From Telluria mixta (lineage in GTDB: Bacteria; Pseudomonadota; Gammaproteobacteria; Burkholderiales; Burkholderiaceae_D): DNA of 64,000 nucleotides. Shown here in pieces: positions 48,608-57,748 of this stretch; position 1 is the first letter of the stretch, and every line of letters starts with the position of its first letter. The notes under the pieces are model-generated. The model was given only the letters and a program-made list of their open reading frames with translations, ran no database searches and was not told the DNA's origin. The translations under genes and the position numbers were made by a program. The stretch is from assembly GCF_029223865.1 (NCBI RefSeq), contig NZ_CP119520.1:2418001-2482000 (forward strand), given 5' to 3'.

Positions 48608-49594
48608 ATGGCGGCCACCTTACCGAAGGAAATCCGGGCGCTGGCCGAAGGCGACTTCGGCGAGGTAGCCGCCCGCTTCGCGCAAGCCGGCTTCACGGTC
48701 GGCCAGCCTGCGAAGGGTGTGCTGACCGTGAAGACGGCGACACCAATGCCGGAGCGTCCCGCCGTGCTGCTGTCGGTGGGCGTGCACGGCGACGAGACGG
48801 GGCCGATCGAGATGGTGGCCTACGCCATCGAGGCCCTGTCGCGCACGCCGGGCGAGCTCGCGGTGGACCTGATGCTCTGCGTCGGGAACATCGACGCCAT
48901 CGCGGCCGGCAAGCGCTTCATCGACGCGGACCTGAACCGCATGTTCCGCGACCAGCGCGGAGATCTCGCCGGCACCTTCGAAGCAGGCCGCGCGGACACG
49001 CTGATCGCAGCCACGGCTGCATTCTTCGAAAGCAGCGGTCCACGCCGCTGGCACCTCGACCTGCACACGGCGATCCGCGGCTCGCGTTATCCGCGCTTCG
49101 CCATCGTGCCGGAACTGATCGCGGAGACTCCCCGCCGCGAGCTGATCGAATGGCTGGGCCTCGGCGGCATCGAAGCCGTCATCATGAACCCGGCGTCGGC
49201 CGGCACGTACAGTTGGTGGACGGCCGAGCGGCACGGGGCCGCGGGCACGACCGTCGAACTGGGGCGCATCGGCACGCTGGGGCAGAACGATCTGTCGCAG
49301 TTCGCGGCCATGGCCTCGGCCCTGGACGGTCTGCTGCGCGGGCAGGCGCAGGCGGGCGGCAACCAGCCCATCGTGTTCGACACGGCCCAGTCGATCACCA
49401 AGCTGTCCGATGCGTTCACCATGAGCTTCGGACGCGATACCGAAAACTTCACGCCGTTGAAAAAGGGCGAGGTGATCGCGCGCGACGGTGATACCGTTTA
49501 TACCGTTCAGCACGACGAGGAGTGCGTCGTGTTTCCGAATCCCGATGTGCGCGTGGGGTTGCGGGCAGGGATCATGGTGGTGCGCGCCGGCTGA
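48608..49594 (+). CDS. astE: Succinylglutamate desuccinylase
   Basis: The 328-aa zinc enzyme releases succinate and glutamate from N-succinylglutamate, the final step. Zinc ligands are visible in SVGVHGDETGPIE (H and E) and HLDLHTAIRGS (H); the catalytic Glu is in TTVELGRIGTLG. It starts three bases after gdhB, so the glutamate it makes is released next to the enzyme that consumes it, and the two are surely cotranscribed. Confidence 0.94.
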   Translation: MAATLPKEIRALAEGDFGEVAARFAQAGFTVGQPAKGVLTVKTATPMPERPAVLLSVGVHGDETGPIEMVAYAIEALSRTPGELAVDLMLCVGNIDAIAAGKRFIDADLNRMFRDQRGDLAGTFEAGRADTLIAATAAFFESSGPRRWHLDLHTAIRGSRYPRFAIVPELIAETPRRELIEWLGLGGIEAVIMNPASAGTYSWWTAERHGAAGTTVELGRIGTLGQNDLSQFAAMASALDGLLRGQAQAGGNQPIVFDTAQSITKLSDAFTMSFGRDTENFTPLKKGEVIARDGDTVYTVQHDEECVVFPNPDVRVGLRAGIMVVRAG

Positions 49595-49655
49595 AAGCGC
49601 GTTTTTCTCATGCGCGCTAGACTATCCCTTTGACCGCAAAGGGGAGTGTGTACCC

Positions 49656-50771
49656 ATGAGCAAGCTGTTTTCTCCGATCCGGCTCGGCCCGCTCGAGCTG
49701 GCCAACCGGATCGCCATCGCGCCGATGTGCCAATACTCCGCCGACCGTGGCTACGCCACCGACTGGCACATGATCCACCTCGGCCACCTCGCGCTGTCCG
49801 GTGCCGGCCTGCTCATCATCGAAGCGACCGCCGTGACGGAGGAGGGGCGCATCACCTATGCCGACCTGGGCCTCTGGTCCGACGAGCACGCGGCCGCGCT
49901 GGAGCCCGTTGTCAATGCGATGCGCAAGCATGCACCCATCAAGATCGCCATCCAGCTCGCGCACGCGGGCCGCAAGGCGTCGAGCGAAGTGCCGTGGCAT
50001 GGCGGCGCGAATCTTCCGGTGGACCATACGGACGGCTGGCAGACCGTGGCGCCGTCTGCGCTCCCGCATGCGGAGGGCGAGACCGTGCCGCTGGCGCTCG
50101 ATGCGGCCGGCCTGCAGCGCGTGAAGGACGGTTTTGTCGCTGCCGCGCGCCGCGCCGATGCGCTGGGGCTGGACGCCATCGAACTGCACGGCGCCCACGG
50201 CTATCTGCTGCACCAGTTCCTGTCGCCGCTGTCGAATCGACGCGACGATCAATACGGCGGCTCGCTGCAGAACCGCATGCGCTTCCCGCTCGAGGTGTTC
50301 CAGGCCGTGCGCGAGGCCGTGTCGCCCGAGATGGTGGTCGGCATGCGCATCTCGGCCAGTGACTGGGTCGATGGCGGCTGGGACCTGGAACAGAGCCTCG
50401 TGCTGGCGCAGGAACTGGAGCGGCTCGGCTGCCAGTTCATCCACGTGTCGAGCGGCGGCGTGTCGCCGCACCAGAAGATCCCCGTCGGTCCGGGCTACCA
50501 GATCGAGTTCGCCGCGCGCATCAAAGCGAACACTCCCATGCCGACCATCGGCGTGGGCCTGATCACGGAAGCGAAGCAGGCCGAGACCATCGTGCAGACG
50601 GGCCAGGCCGACCTGGTGGCGCTGGCGCGCGCGATGCTGTACGACCCGCGCTGGCCGTGGCATGCGGCGGCGGAACTGGGTGCGACGGTCAGCGCGCCGC
50701 CGCAGTACTGGCGCTCGCAGCCGCACGAACACAAGCATCTGTTCGGCGATACGCGCCTGGGCCAGCGCTGA
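49656..50771 (+). CDS. NADH:flavin oxidoreductase, YqjM-type Old Yellow Enzyme
   Basis: The 371-aa FMN barrel reduces activated C=C bonds or nitro compounds using NAD(P)H. The Cys of the YqjM subgroup is in APMCQYSAD, the active-site His pair around ELHGAHGYLLHQF, and LSPLSNRRDDQYGGS is family-typical. AAGGGGAG lies ahead of the ATG. It is 61 bases after astE but shows no functional link to arginine use. Confidence 0.9.
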   Translation: MSKLFSPIRLGPLELANRIAIAPMCQYSADRGYATDWHMIHLGHLALSGAGLLIIEATAVTEEGRITYADLGLWSDEHAAALEPVVNAMRKHAPIKIAIQLAHAGRKASSEVPWHGGANLPVDHTDGWQTVAPSALPHAEGETVPLALDAAGLQRVKDGFVAAARRADALGLDAIELHGAHGYLLHQFLSPLSNRRDDQYGGSLQNRMRFPLEVFQAVREAVSPEMVVGMRISASDWVDGGWDLEQSLVLAQELERLGCQFIHVSSGGVSPHQKIPVGPGYQIEFAARIKANTPMPTIGVGLITEAKQAETIVQTGQADLVALARAMLYDPRWPWHAAAELGATVSAPPQYWRSQPHEHKHLFGDTRLGQR

Positions 50772-50889
50772 CGGTCGTCGCGGAATTCCTCCGTTCGTTC
50801 CGCGTTTTACGCCGTCCGTCGCACGCAGGCGGACGGCACCGGATGCCCTTGCTACAGTGGCATGGTCAATAACAACAAGGCCATCCACC

Positions 50890-51756
50890 ATGCGTACTTC
50901 ACTCGCCATCGCCATCACCTGCGCCATCCTCGGCGGCTGCGCCATCATCGTCGCGCCGGGCGGCGAGGGCGACTACCAGGTCCGCACGCCATTCTCCAGC
51001 GATTCCATCGAAGGCAACGGCCTGCCGGCGCGCGACGAGCGCACGATCGCCACCGTGCCGGCGCTGGAGGTGAACGGCACGATCACGGTCGACGTGCGCG
51101 TGGGCCCGGCCACCTCGCTGGTCGTGGAGGCGGACAGCAACCTGCTGCCGTTCATCCGTACGGAGCTGCGCGGCGACCGCCTCGTCATCGAGAAGGAGCG
51201 TTCGTTCCGCACCAATAACCCTGTGCGCGTGACCTATACCGTGCCGCGGCTCGCCAGCGTGCGTCACGACGGGTCCGGTCACCTGTCCGTGCAGGACCTG
51301 AACGGCGGACCGCTGGTGGTGGAAGGGCGGGGATCGGGATCGGTGCTGCTGACGGGCCGCGTATCCAGCCTGGATGTCACGCAGAACGGCTCGGGCAGCA
51401 TCGACGCGACGACCTTGCAGAGCGGCGGCGGCAACCTGTCCCTGAACGGGTCCGGACGCGTGGTCGCGGGCCGCATGCAGGGAGAACGCGTGACGGCGAA
51501 CCTGAACGGCTCGGGCCAGCTGCGCGTGACGGGCGCGGTGAGCAGCCTGGCGGCACGCTCGAACGGTTCCGGCCACCTTGACCTGGCGGATCTCGTCAGC
51601 GAGCAGGCGGACCTGTCGTCGACGGGATCGGGCGGCATGACCGCGCACGTGCGCCAGTCGCTCGTCGCGCAGAACGGCGGCTCCGGCGGCATCCGCGTCT
51701 ATGGCAACCCGTCGCAGCGGACCGTGAGCGGAAAGCTCATCCAGGTCGTGAATTAA
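50890..51756 (+). CDS. DUF2807 (GIN domain) lipoprotein
   Basis: The 288-aa protein has a signal ending in the lipobox-like ILGGC, so it is probably lipid-anchored. The rest is a putative auto-transporter adhesin head GIN (DUF2807) beta-helix, with repeated motifs of NGSGSI, NGSGRV, NGSGQL and SNGSGHL type about 20 residues apart. Function is unknown. The first ~25 mature residues are low in recognisable structure. It converges with hmp across a shared terminator. Confidence 0.85.
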   Translation: MRTSLAIAITCAILGGCAIIVAPGGEGDYQVRTPFSSDSIEGNGLPARDERTIATVPALEVNGTITVDVRVGPATSLVVEADSNLLPFIRTELRGDRLVIEKERSFRTNNPVRVTYTVPRLASVRHDGSGHLSVQDLNGGPLVVEGRGSGSVLLTGRVSSLDVTQNGSGSIDATTLQSGGGNLSLNGSGRVVAGRMQGERVTANLNGSGQLRVTGAVSSLAARSNGSGHLDLADLVSEQADLSSTGSGGMTAHVRQSLVAQNGGSGGIRVYGNPSQRTVSGKLIQVVN

Positions 51757-51757
51757 A

Positions 51758-51783
51758 AAAGCCGGCGCGAAGGCCGGCTTTCT
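51758..51783. terminator. Bidirectional terminator between the DUF2807 gene and hmp
   Basis: AAAGCCGGC and GCCGGCTTT pair around a six-base loop. A-residues on the left and T-residues on the right suit both convergent genes. Confidence 0.85.
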
Positions 51784-51785
51784 CG

Positions 51786-52979
51786 TTACAGCAGATGGTC
51801 GAGCAGCTCCGGCCCGAACACCTCGCGGTGCAGGCGGCCGGCCGGCACGCCCGCGTTCAGGAGGCCCAGCCACTGGGCCTGCATGAACTTGTGCGGACCG
51901 CACAGGTACACTTCGGCTTCTTCGCGCGGCCATGTCGGCAGCTTGGCCACGTCCATGCGGCCTTCGATGACGCCTGCAGCACCTCGTGCATCTTCGTGGA
52001 AGGTCACGACCGACAGGTTGGGCATCGCGGCCTGCAGCGCGTCGACTTCCACGCGCAGCGCGTGATGGCCGGCGTCGCGTGCGGCGTGCGCGAAGATCAC
52101 GCGGCGCTGCGGATTCACCTGCGCCACGCGCTTCAGCGCGGACACCATCGGCGTGACACCCACGCCGGCCGACAGCAGCACGAGCGGCGCGTTGCCCTCC
52201 GTCTCCGGCAGGAATTCGCCGAACGGGTGCGACACCTGCAGCGTGCTGCCGACCTTCACGTTAGCGTGCAGCCAGTTCGACACTTCACCGGCTGGCGTGT
52301 CGGCCACGCCGTCCTCGCGCTTCACCGAGATGCGCAGGTTTTCGCCATTCGGCGCATCCGACAGGCTGTACTGGCGCAGCTGGTGACGGCCGCCCGGCAG
52401 GTCGACGGCGACGCTCACGTACTGGCCCGGCTTGAACGCGGGGACCGGCTTGCCGTCAGCAGGGACGAAACGGATCGACAGCACGTTGACGGATTCCGTC
52501 TTGACTTCTACGACGCGCATCGGACGGGTCTCGCCCGGCTGGATGCCGGCCGTGCTGTACAAATTCGCTTCCGCTTCGATCAGGAGCTTGGCGAGCGAGT
52601 TGTACGCTTCCTTCCAGGCGTCCAGCAGCGGTGCCGTGGCGGCGTCGCCCAGCGTCGTGGCGATGGATTCCAGCAGGTGCTTGCCGACGATCGGGTAGTG
52701 CTCGGCGCGGATGCCGACCGACACGTGCTTGTGCACGATGCGCTCGACGACGGGACCCAGCGCGCCCGGATTGCCGATGTTGGCCGCGTACGCGAACACT
52801 GCCGATGCCAGCGATTGCTGCTGCGCCCCACTGGCCTGGTTCCCCATGTTGAAGATGCGGGTCAGTTCAGGATGCGCGCCCAGCATGTTCGTGTAGAACA
52901 GCTTGGTGATCGTCAGGCCGTGCTGGCGCAGGACGGGGACGCTGGCATCGATGTAGGGGCGGGAAGCTTCCGAAATCAT
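51786..52979 (-). CDS. hmp: Flavohemoglobin, nitric oxide dioxygenase
   Basis: The 397-aa protein converts nitric oxide to nitrate. The globin part holds the distal Tyr (KLFYTNM, Y29) and proximal His (H85 in HKHVSVGI). The FAD part has RQYSLSDAP, and the NAD part LLSAGVGVTPM and VYLCGPHKFM. Length is normal. An NsrR-like palindrome sits 17 bases before the start, and nsrR is the next gene upstream, so it is probably repressed by NsrR and induced by NO. Confidence 0.95.
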   Translation of the reverse strand: MISEASRPYIDASVPVLRQHGLTITKLFYTNMLGAHPELTRIFNMGNQASGAQQQSLASAVFAYAANIGNPGALGPVVERIVHKHVSVGIRAEHYPIVGKHLLESIATTLGDAATAPLLDAWKEAYNSLAKLLIEAEANLYSTAGIQPGETRPMRVVEVKTESVNVLSIRFVPADGKPVPAFKPGQYVSVAVDLPGGRHQLRQYSLSDAPNGENLRISVKREDGVADTPAGEVSNWLHANVKVGSTLQVSHPFGEFLPETEGNAPLVLLSAGVGVTPMVSALKRVAQVNPQRRVIFAHAARDAGHHALRVEVDALQAAMPNLSVVTFHEDARGAAGVIEGRMDVAKLPTWPREEAEVYLCGPHKFMQAQWLGLLNAGVPAGRLHREVFGPELLDHLL

Positions 52980-52995
52980 GGTGGTTCCTTTAATT

Positions 52996-53012
52996 ATGCA
53001 TTTAAAATGCAG
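52996..53012. promoter_or_regulatory. NsrR-like operator before hmp
   Basis: ATGCATTTAAAATGCAG contains a TGCATTT/AAATGCA dyad, matching the known NsrR half-site pattern. It lies just upstream of the hmp start. Confidence 0.75.
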
Positions 53013-53023
53013 ATTTAAGATTC

Positions 53024-53048
53024 AAAAAAAGGCCCGCACGGCGGGCTT
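53024..53048 (-). terminator. Terminator of nsrR
   Basis: The GCCCGC-ACG-GCGGGC stem is followed on the minus strand by seven T residues. It separates nsrR from hmp, so hmp needs its own promoter. Confidence 0.85.
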
Positions 53049-53064
53049 GCCATCAATACTAAAG

Positions 53065-53562
53065 TTACTCCTCACTCACCGGCTCGGGCAGGGCCATGGC
53101 GGTTTTCGCAGCCGCGCCATCCCAGAACATGCGGTGCATGCGCACGACCTGTTCGCCCGTGCTGCCGGCCGTGGCGTGGGCCAGCGTGTAGCGGTCCATC
53201 GCCTCGTAGAAGGCCCGCATGCCGGCGCGCAGCATGCCGCGCAGCTGGCAATCCATCTTCAGCGCGCAATCCGTGCCCTCGCAGTCGACCAGCTCGTCCT
53301 CTTCGCCTTCCAGCTTGCGCAGCACCTGGCCGATCGTCAGCGTGGCGGGGTCGGCGGCGAGGCGCAGCCCGCCGTTGCGTCCACGCGTCGCCTGCACCCA
53401 GCCCAGCTTGGCCAGTTGCCCGACCACTTTGACCAAGTGGTTCAGCGGGATGTCGAACTGCTTGCCGATCTCGGCCACGGTCACCGGATGCGGACGTTCT
53501 CCCGCCCGTTCCAGATAGATCAGGACACGCAGGCCAATATCGGAGAATCGGGTGAGTCGCAT
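53065..53562 (-). CDS. nsrR: Nitric oxide-sensing Rrf2-family repressor NsrR
   Basis: The 165-aa protein starts MRLTRFSDIGLRVLIYL, as NsrR proteins do. It has a winged helix (VAEIGKQFDIPLNHLVKVV) and three cluster-binding cysteines C94, C99 and C105 in DCEGTDCALKMDCQL, the NsrR spacing. Nitrosylation of the iron-sulfur cluster should release DNA. A second palindrome of the same type lies upstream at 53622, consistent with autoregulation. Confidence 0.92.
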   Translation of the reverse strand: MRLTRFSDIGLRVLIYLERAGERPHPVTVAEIGKQFDIPLNHLVKVVGQLAKLGWVQATRGRNGGLRLAADPATLTIGQVLRKLEGEEDELVDCEGTDCALKMDCQLRGMLRAGMRAFYEAMDRYTLAHATAGSTGEQVVRMHRMFWDGAAAKTAMALPEPVSEE

Positions 53563-53584
53563 CGGATAAGCTCAGTGGTTACGA

Positions 53585-53616
53585 GCGTATTCTACCTTCT
53601 TGGGCGTATTCTACCT
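53585..53616. repeat. Direct repeat upstream of nsrR
   Basis: GCGTATTCTACCT occurs at 53585-53597 and 53604-53616. Read on the minus strand each copy is AGGTAGAATACGC and contains TAGAAT, a possible -10 for nsrR, so the repeat may be a doubled promoter or a binding site. Confidence 0.6.
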
Positions 53617-53621
53617 AAATC

Positions 53622-53636
53622 TGCATTAAAAATGCA
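53622..53636. promoter_or_regulatory. NsrR-like palindrome between nsrR and the permease gene
   Basis: TGCATTAAAAATGCA has six-base arms identical to those of the hmp site. It lies 60 bases from the nsrR start and about 110 from the permease start, so it could control either or both. Confidence 0.65.
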
Positions 53637-53745
53637 TGTTTAAAGAAAGTATTTTTTTACCGCAGTGAAAGCTGCCACGGAACTGGCCCTATAATCGCGG
53701 ACTTTGGATACACAACAGCGCTACCCGCGCGAAGAGGACGACGCC

Positions 53746-55233
53746 TTGAACCAGACCCTGGGCCAAAAGCTCATTCGCACCAAGACATCCGAGCCCAAGC
53801 TCGAAGACGGCCACGCCCACGCCCTGGGCCGCTCGCTGGGCCTGTTTCCCCTGACGATGATCGGCGTCGGCGCCACCATCGGCACCGGTATTTTCTTCAC
53901 GATGGTGGAAGCCGTGCCGAAGGCCGGTCCGGCCGTCGTGCTGTCGTTCCTGATGGCCGCCATTACCGCGGGTCTCACGGCGCTGTGCTATGCCGAACTG
54001 GCCAACCGCGTGCCGGCCGCCGGCTCCTCGTATTCCTTCGCCTACGCCACCGTGGGCGAGTTCGCGGCGTTCATCGTTGCGGCCTGCCTGCTGCTGGAGT
54101 ATGGCCTCGCCGCCAGCGCAACCGCCATCGGCTGGTCGGACTACCTGAATAACTTCCTGCAGAACGCGCTCGGCTGGCAGATTCCGGATGCGCTGCGCTC
54201 GCCGCTGGTCGTCGCGGGCAAGAACGGCGGCGTCGAATTCCACACGGGGCACATCAACCTGCCGCCGATCCTGCTCGTCGTGCTGTGCTGCGTGCTGCTG
54301 ATCCGCGGCACCAGGGAGTCGGCGACGACGAACGCCATCATGGTGCTGATCAAGCTGGCGATCCTCGTGTTCTTTTCCGCGATCGCGCTGTCCGGCTTCG
54401 ACATCAACAACTTCCACCCGTTCGTCTGGCCGGCGGACGGCAAGGGCGTTGGCGGCCTGGCCGGCGTGACGGCGGCCGCGGGCACGGTGTTCTTCTCATT
54501 CATCGGCCTGGACACCATCGCCACGGCCGGCGAAGAGGTCAAGGACCCGACGCGCGACGTCCCGATCGGCATCCTCGCCGCCCTCGGCATCGTCACGGTG
54601 TTCTACATGCTGGTCGCGATCGCGGCCCTCGGCGCCCAGCCGGCGTCGATGTTCGCGGGCCAGGAAGCGGGCCTCGCCGTGATCCTGCAGAACGTGACCG
54701 GCAAGGCATGGCCGGCGCTCGTGCTGTCGGCCGGCGCCGTGATCTCCGTGTTTTCCGTGACGCTGGTGACGATCTACGGCCAGACGCGCATCCTGTACGC
54801 CATCGCCAAGGACGGCCTGGTGCCGAAGGCCTTCCGCACCGTGAATCCGCGCACGCAGTCGCCGGTGACGAACACGCTGATCGTCAGCATCGCCGTGGGC
54901 GCCGTGGCGGGCCTCGTCGACTCGACCTTCCTGTGGGACATGGTGAGCATGGGCACGCTGGTCGCGTTCATGGTCGTGTCGATCGCCGTGCCGGTCATCC
55001 GCCGCAAGCAGGGCGAGACGGGCCGCAAGGGCTTTCGCGTGCCGTTCGGGCCTTGCCTCGTGCCGGGGCTGTCGATTCTCGCCTGCCTGTATCTCGTCGG
55101 CGGCCTGTCGAGCACGACTTATACCGTGTTCGCCATCTGGATGGCGGTCGCCATTCTCACGTATTTCGGTTACGGGATTCGCAACAGCCGGTTGAACAAG
55201 GCCGATGCGGCACAGGCAGAGCTGACGCACTGA
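53746..55233 (+). CDS. APC-family amino acid permease
   Basis: The 495-aa protein has about 12 membrane helices. The N-terminus LGLFPLTMIGVGATIGTGIFF is the APC signature, and ETGRKGFRVPFG precedes the last two helices, as in cationic amino acid transporter-like members. Both plausible starts are TTG; the one at 53746 is chosen for GAGGA ahead of it and because homologues begin near NQTLGQKLIRTK, while the TTG at 53704 has no ribosome site. Confidence 0.86.
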   Translation: MNQTLGQKLIRTKTSEPKLEDGHAHALGRSLGLFPLTMIGVGATIGTGIFFTMVEAVPKAGPAVVLSFLMAAITAGLTALCYAELANRVPAAGSSYSFAYATVGEFAAFIVAACLLLEYGLAASATAIGWSDYLNNFLQNALGWQIPDALRSPLVVAGKNGGVEFHTGHINLPPILLVVLCCVLLIRGTRESATTNAIMVLIKLAILVFFSAIALSGFDINNFHPFVWPADGKGVGGLAGVTAAAGTVFFSFIGLDTIATAGEEVKDPTRDVPIGILAALGIVTVFYMLVAIAALGAQPASMFAGQEAGLAVILQNVTGKAWPALVLSAGAVISVFSVTLVTIYGQTRILYAIAKDGLVPKAFRTVNPRTQSPVTNTLIVSIAVGAVAGLVDSTFLWDMVSMGTLVAFMVVSIAVPVIRRKQGETGRKGFRVPFGPCLVPGLSILACLYLVGGLSSTTYTVFAIWMAVAILTYFGYGIRNSRLNKADAAQAELTH

Positions 55234-55270
55234 CCTGACCGCGAACGCCTACGTTTTTATGCCGTTGGTC

Positions 55271-56359
55271 TTATTTCGCCAGCGGCCTCACATACGTCAG
55301 CAGGCTGACGAGCGTCTTGCCCGGCTCCTCCCACGGCACCATGTGCGCCGAACGCTCGAACCACACAGCCTGTTTCGACGGCGCCTTCACCTGCTTGAGC
55401 CACGCCTCGGTCGGCGCCGTCGGCGTCGTGTAATCGTGCCGGCCCAGGAACATCACGACCGGGATCGGGAACGCCTTCACGTTCGAAAAATCCACCTGCA
55501 CGAACTCCGGCAAAATGCGGCCCAGCGTGAGCAGGTTGCCCTGGTCGATGTCCTTCACCTGTTTCGCATCGTATTCCGGCGACAGGCGCGGGCCGTCGAA
55601 GTAATAGGCCGACTCGCTGCGGTAGGCGCTCAGGCCCCCGTAGTACTGCGGCCACTTGCGCGCGACGATGATGCGTTCGCGTGTGATCGGCTGGTTGCCG
55701 GGGTAGGGCGCGATCGACTGCAGGTCGCGCAGCGCTTCCTCGTTCTTGTGCTGTTTCGCCTGTTCCAGCGCGTAGTCGAAGCTGATGCGTTCGTTCTCGC
55801 GCACGCTGATCACCTGGCCCATGCCGACGTAGGCATAGAATAAATCCGGACGCTTCAGCGCCGCCTTCATGCTCACGATGGTGCCCCAGCTGTGGCCCAT
55901 CAGGATCAGCTTCTTCTTGCCGTAGCGCTGGCGCAGGTGCTCGGCCACTTCGATGGCGTCGTCGACGTAGCGGTCGATGCGGATCGTGTCCGCAACCTGC
56001 GCGGTATCCGTCTCGCCATAGGTCTTGCCGGCGCCGCGCTGGTCCCAGTTCGCGATGGTGAAGTATTCCTCGAGCGGGCGCTCGAACTGCCACAGGGTCG
56101 GCGTGACGGGCGCCGCGGGGCCGCCGTGCACGAACAGGATCATCGGGTTGTCGCGCTCCTGGCCGCGCACGGTGAGCCACTGGTCGATGCCGCCGATGCG
56201 CGTCTTGTACGATTCCTGCACGCCGTGCGGCGCGACGATTTTATCGAGGTCCGCCACGATGGCGCGGGCTTGCGTCCATGCCTGTGCCTTCGCATCGTCC
56301 TGGGCGCGCACGTCCGCGCATGCGATGGCAAGCAGTGCCCAGATCCAGATCCGCTTCAT
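55271..56359 (-). CDS. Alpha/beta hydrolase, proline iminopeptidase-like, exported
   Basis: The 362-aa protein has a signal peptide ending in DVRAQ and an alpha/beta hydrolase fold: FVHGGPAAP (oxyanion region), NWDQRGAGKTYGE, the nucleophile in MGHSWGTIVS, an Asp in FLGRHDYTTP and a His in RSAHMVPWEEP. HGGP and DQRG are typical of the prolyl aminopeptidase group. Substrate is unproven; a small peptide or amide is likely. Confidence 0.85.
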   Translation of the reverse strand: MKRIWIWALLAIACADVRAQDDAKAQAWTQARAIVADLDKIVAPHGVQESYKTRIGGIDQWLTVRGQERDNPMILFVHGGPAAPVTPTLWQFERPLEEYFTIANWDQRGAGKTYGETDTAQVADTIRIDRYVDDAIEVAEHLRQRYGKKKLILMGHSWGTIVSMKAALKRPDLFYAYVGMGQVISVRENERISFDYALEQAKQHKNEEALRDLQSIAPYPGNQPITRERIIVARKWPQYYGGLSAYRSESAYYFDGPRLSPEYDAKQVKDIDQGNLLTLGRILPEFVQVDFSNVKAFPIPVVMFLGRHDYTTPTAPTEAWLKQVKAPSKQAVWFERSAHMVPWEEPGKTLVSLLTYVRPLAK

Positions 56360-56521
56360 TTCCGTTCTCCTTATGCGTGATGTGCAGGCAGTGTAAAGGG
56401 AGGGGCCCGGGCCGGCAGGCGCGATGGCATGGACTGCGCATTGCGCGGTATGAGATGCAGATGGCGCGGATGGAATACTTGATACACTTGTCCGACTACC
56501 AACATAACGAAGATACCCGCC

Positions 56522-57748
56522 ATGAACACACAGCCCCAGCGAACCCGCAACGACATCCTCCCTCCGCAGGTGGAATACCTCAGCGCCATCCTGCCGGACG
56601 ATCCGTTATTGATGATGGGCGCCGGCCCGGTACCGATCCCCAGCGCGGTCGCCCGCGCGAATTCGCTGGTCATCAACCACCTGGGCGAGACGATGGCGAA
56701 GATCATCACCCAGGTCAAGGACATGGCGAGATATGTCTTCCAGACCCGCTCCAACTGGGTGCTGGGCGTGGCCGGTCCCGGATCGGCGGCGATGGAAATG
56801 GCGATCTGCAATCTGGTGTGGCCCGGTACCCGCGTCCTTTCGATCTGCAATGGCTTCTTCAGCGGCCGCATGGCGGAAATGAGCCGCCGCGCGGGGGCGG
56901 ACGTCGTCACGATGAACGAGATCTTCCCCCACTCGATGTCGCTGGACCGGCTGGAAGCGCTGCTGGACGAACACCAGCCGCACTGCCTCACGCTCGTCCA
57001 GGGCGAAACGTCCAACACCACGTTCACCAACAACGTGCAGGCCATTGCGCGGCTGGCGAAATCGCGAGGCTGCCTCGTCATCGTCGATGCCGTCTGCACG
57101 CTCAGCACGACGCCGTTCGAGATGGACAACTGGCAGGTGGATGCCGTGATCACCGGCGGCCAGAAAGGGCTGTCGTCGATTCCCGGCGTATCGCTGCTCG
57201 CGTTCTCCGACGCCGCATGGAGCCGGATCCGCGAACGGCCGACGCCGAATACGCACTGGTGCCTGGACGCCCTGCTGGCCGAGAATTTCTGGCACAAGGC
57301 GTCGTACCACTACACGGCGCCCGTCTCGGGCGTGCTGGCGCTGCACGAAGCCTTGCGCCTCGTGTGCGAGGAAACGCTGCCGGTCAGGTTTGCCCGCCAC
57401 CTGCGCTGTTCGACCGCGCTGCAGGACAGCATCGAGGCGATGGGCCTGTCCCTGTTCGCGCCCGTGGAATCGCGGCTCAACTCCGTCGTCGGCATCAACC
57501 TGCCGGAGGGACTCACCAACCAGGCCGTCTGCTCCACGATCTCCAGCCGTTATCAAGTCGAGATCTCGGGCTCCTTCGGGCTGCCGATCGTCAGGATCGG
57601 GCAGATGGGCGAACAGTGCCGCGCGCACCACCTGTTCCGCACCGTGCACGCGCTGGGCAGCACGATGCGCGACCTGGGCGCGACCGTCGATCTGCCGGCC
57701 GGCATGGCGGAACTCGAGAACTCGCTGCAGCGCTCCAAGGCCGACTGA
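56522..57748 (+). CDS. Class V PLP aminotransferase (alanine-glyoxylate / pyridoxamine-pyruvate type)
   Basis: The 408-aa enzyme resembles alanine-glyoxylate and pyridoxamine-pyruvate aminotransferases. Landmarks are MMGAGPVPIP, VAGPGSAAMEMAI (cofactor phosphate), VIVDAVCTLSTTPFEMD (Asp to the pyridine ring) and the PLP Lys in ITGGQKGLSSIPG. The usual Ser-Ser or Ser-Ala after the Asp is replaced by Ala-Val-Cys. Its stop directly touches the stop of the convergent S46 peptidase gene. Confidence 0.8.
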   Translation: MNTQPQRTRNDILPPQVEYLSAILPDDPLLMMGAGPVPIPSAVARANSLVINHLGETMAKIITQVKDMARYVFQTRSNWVLGVAGPGSAAMEMAICNLVWPGTRVLSICNGFFSGRMAEMSRRAGADVVTMNEIFPHSMSLDRLEALLDEHQPHCLTLVQGETSNTTFTNNVQAIARLAKSRGCLVIVDAVCTLSTTPFEMDNWQVDAVITGGQKGLSSIPGVSLLAFSDAAWSRIRERPTPNTHWCLDALLAENFWHKASYHYTAPVSGVLALHEALRLVCEETLPVRFARHLRCSTALQDSIEAMGLSLFAPVESRLNSVVGINLPEGLTNQAVCSTISSRYQVEISGSFGLPIVRIGQMGEQCRAHHLFRTVHALGSTMRDLGATVDLPAGMAELENSLQRSKAD

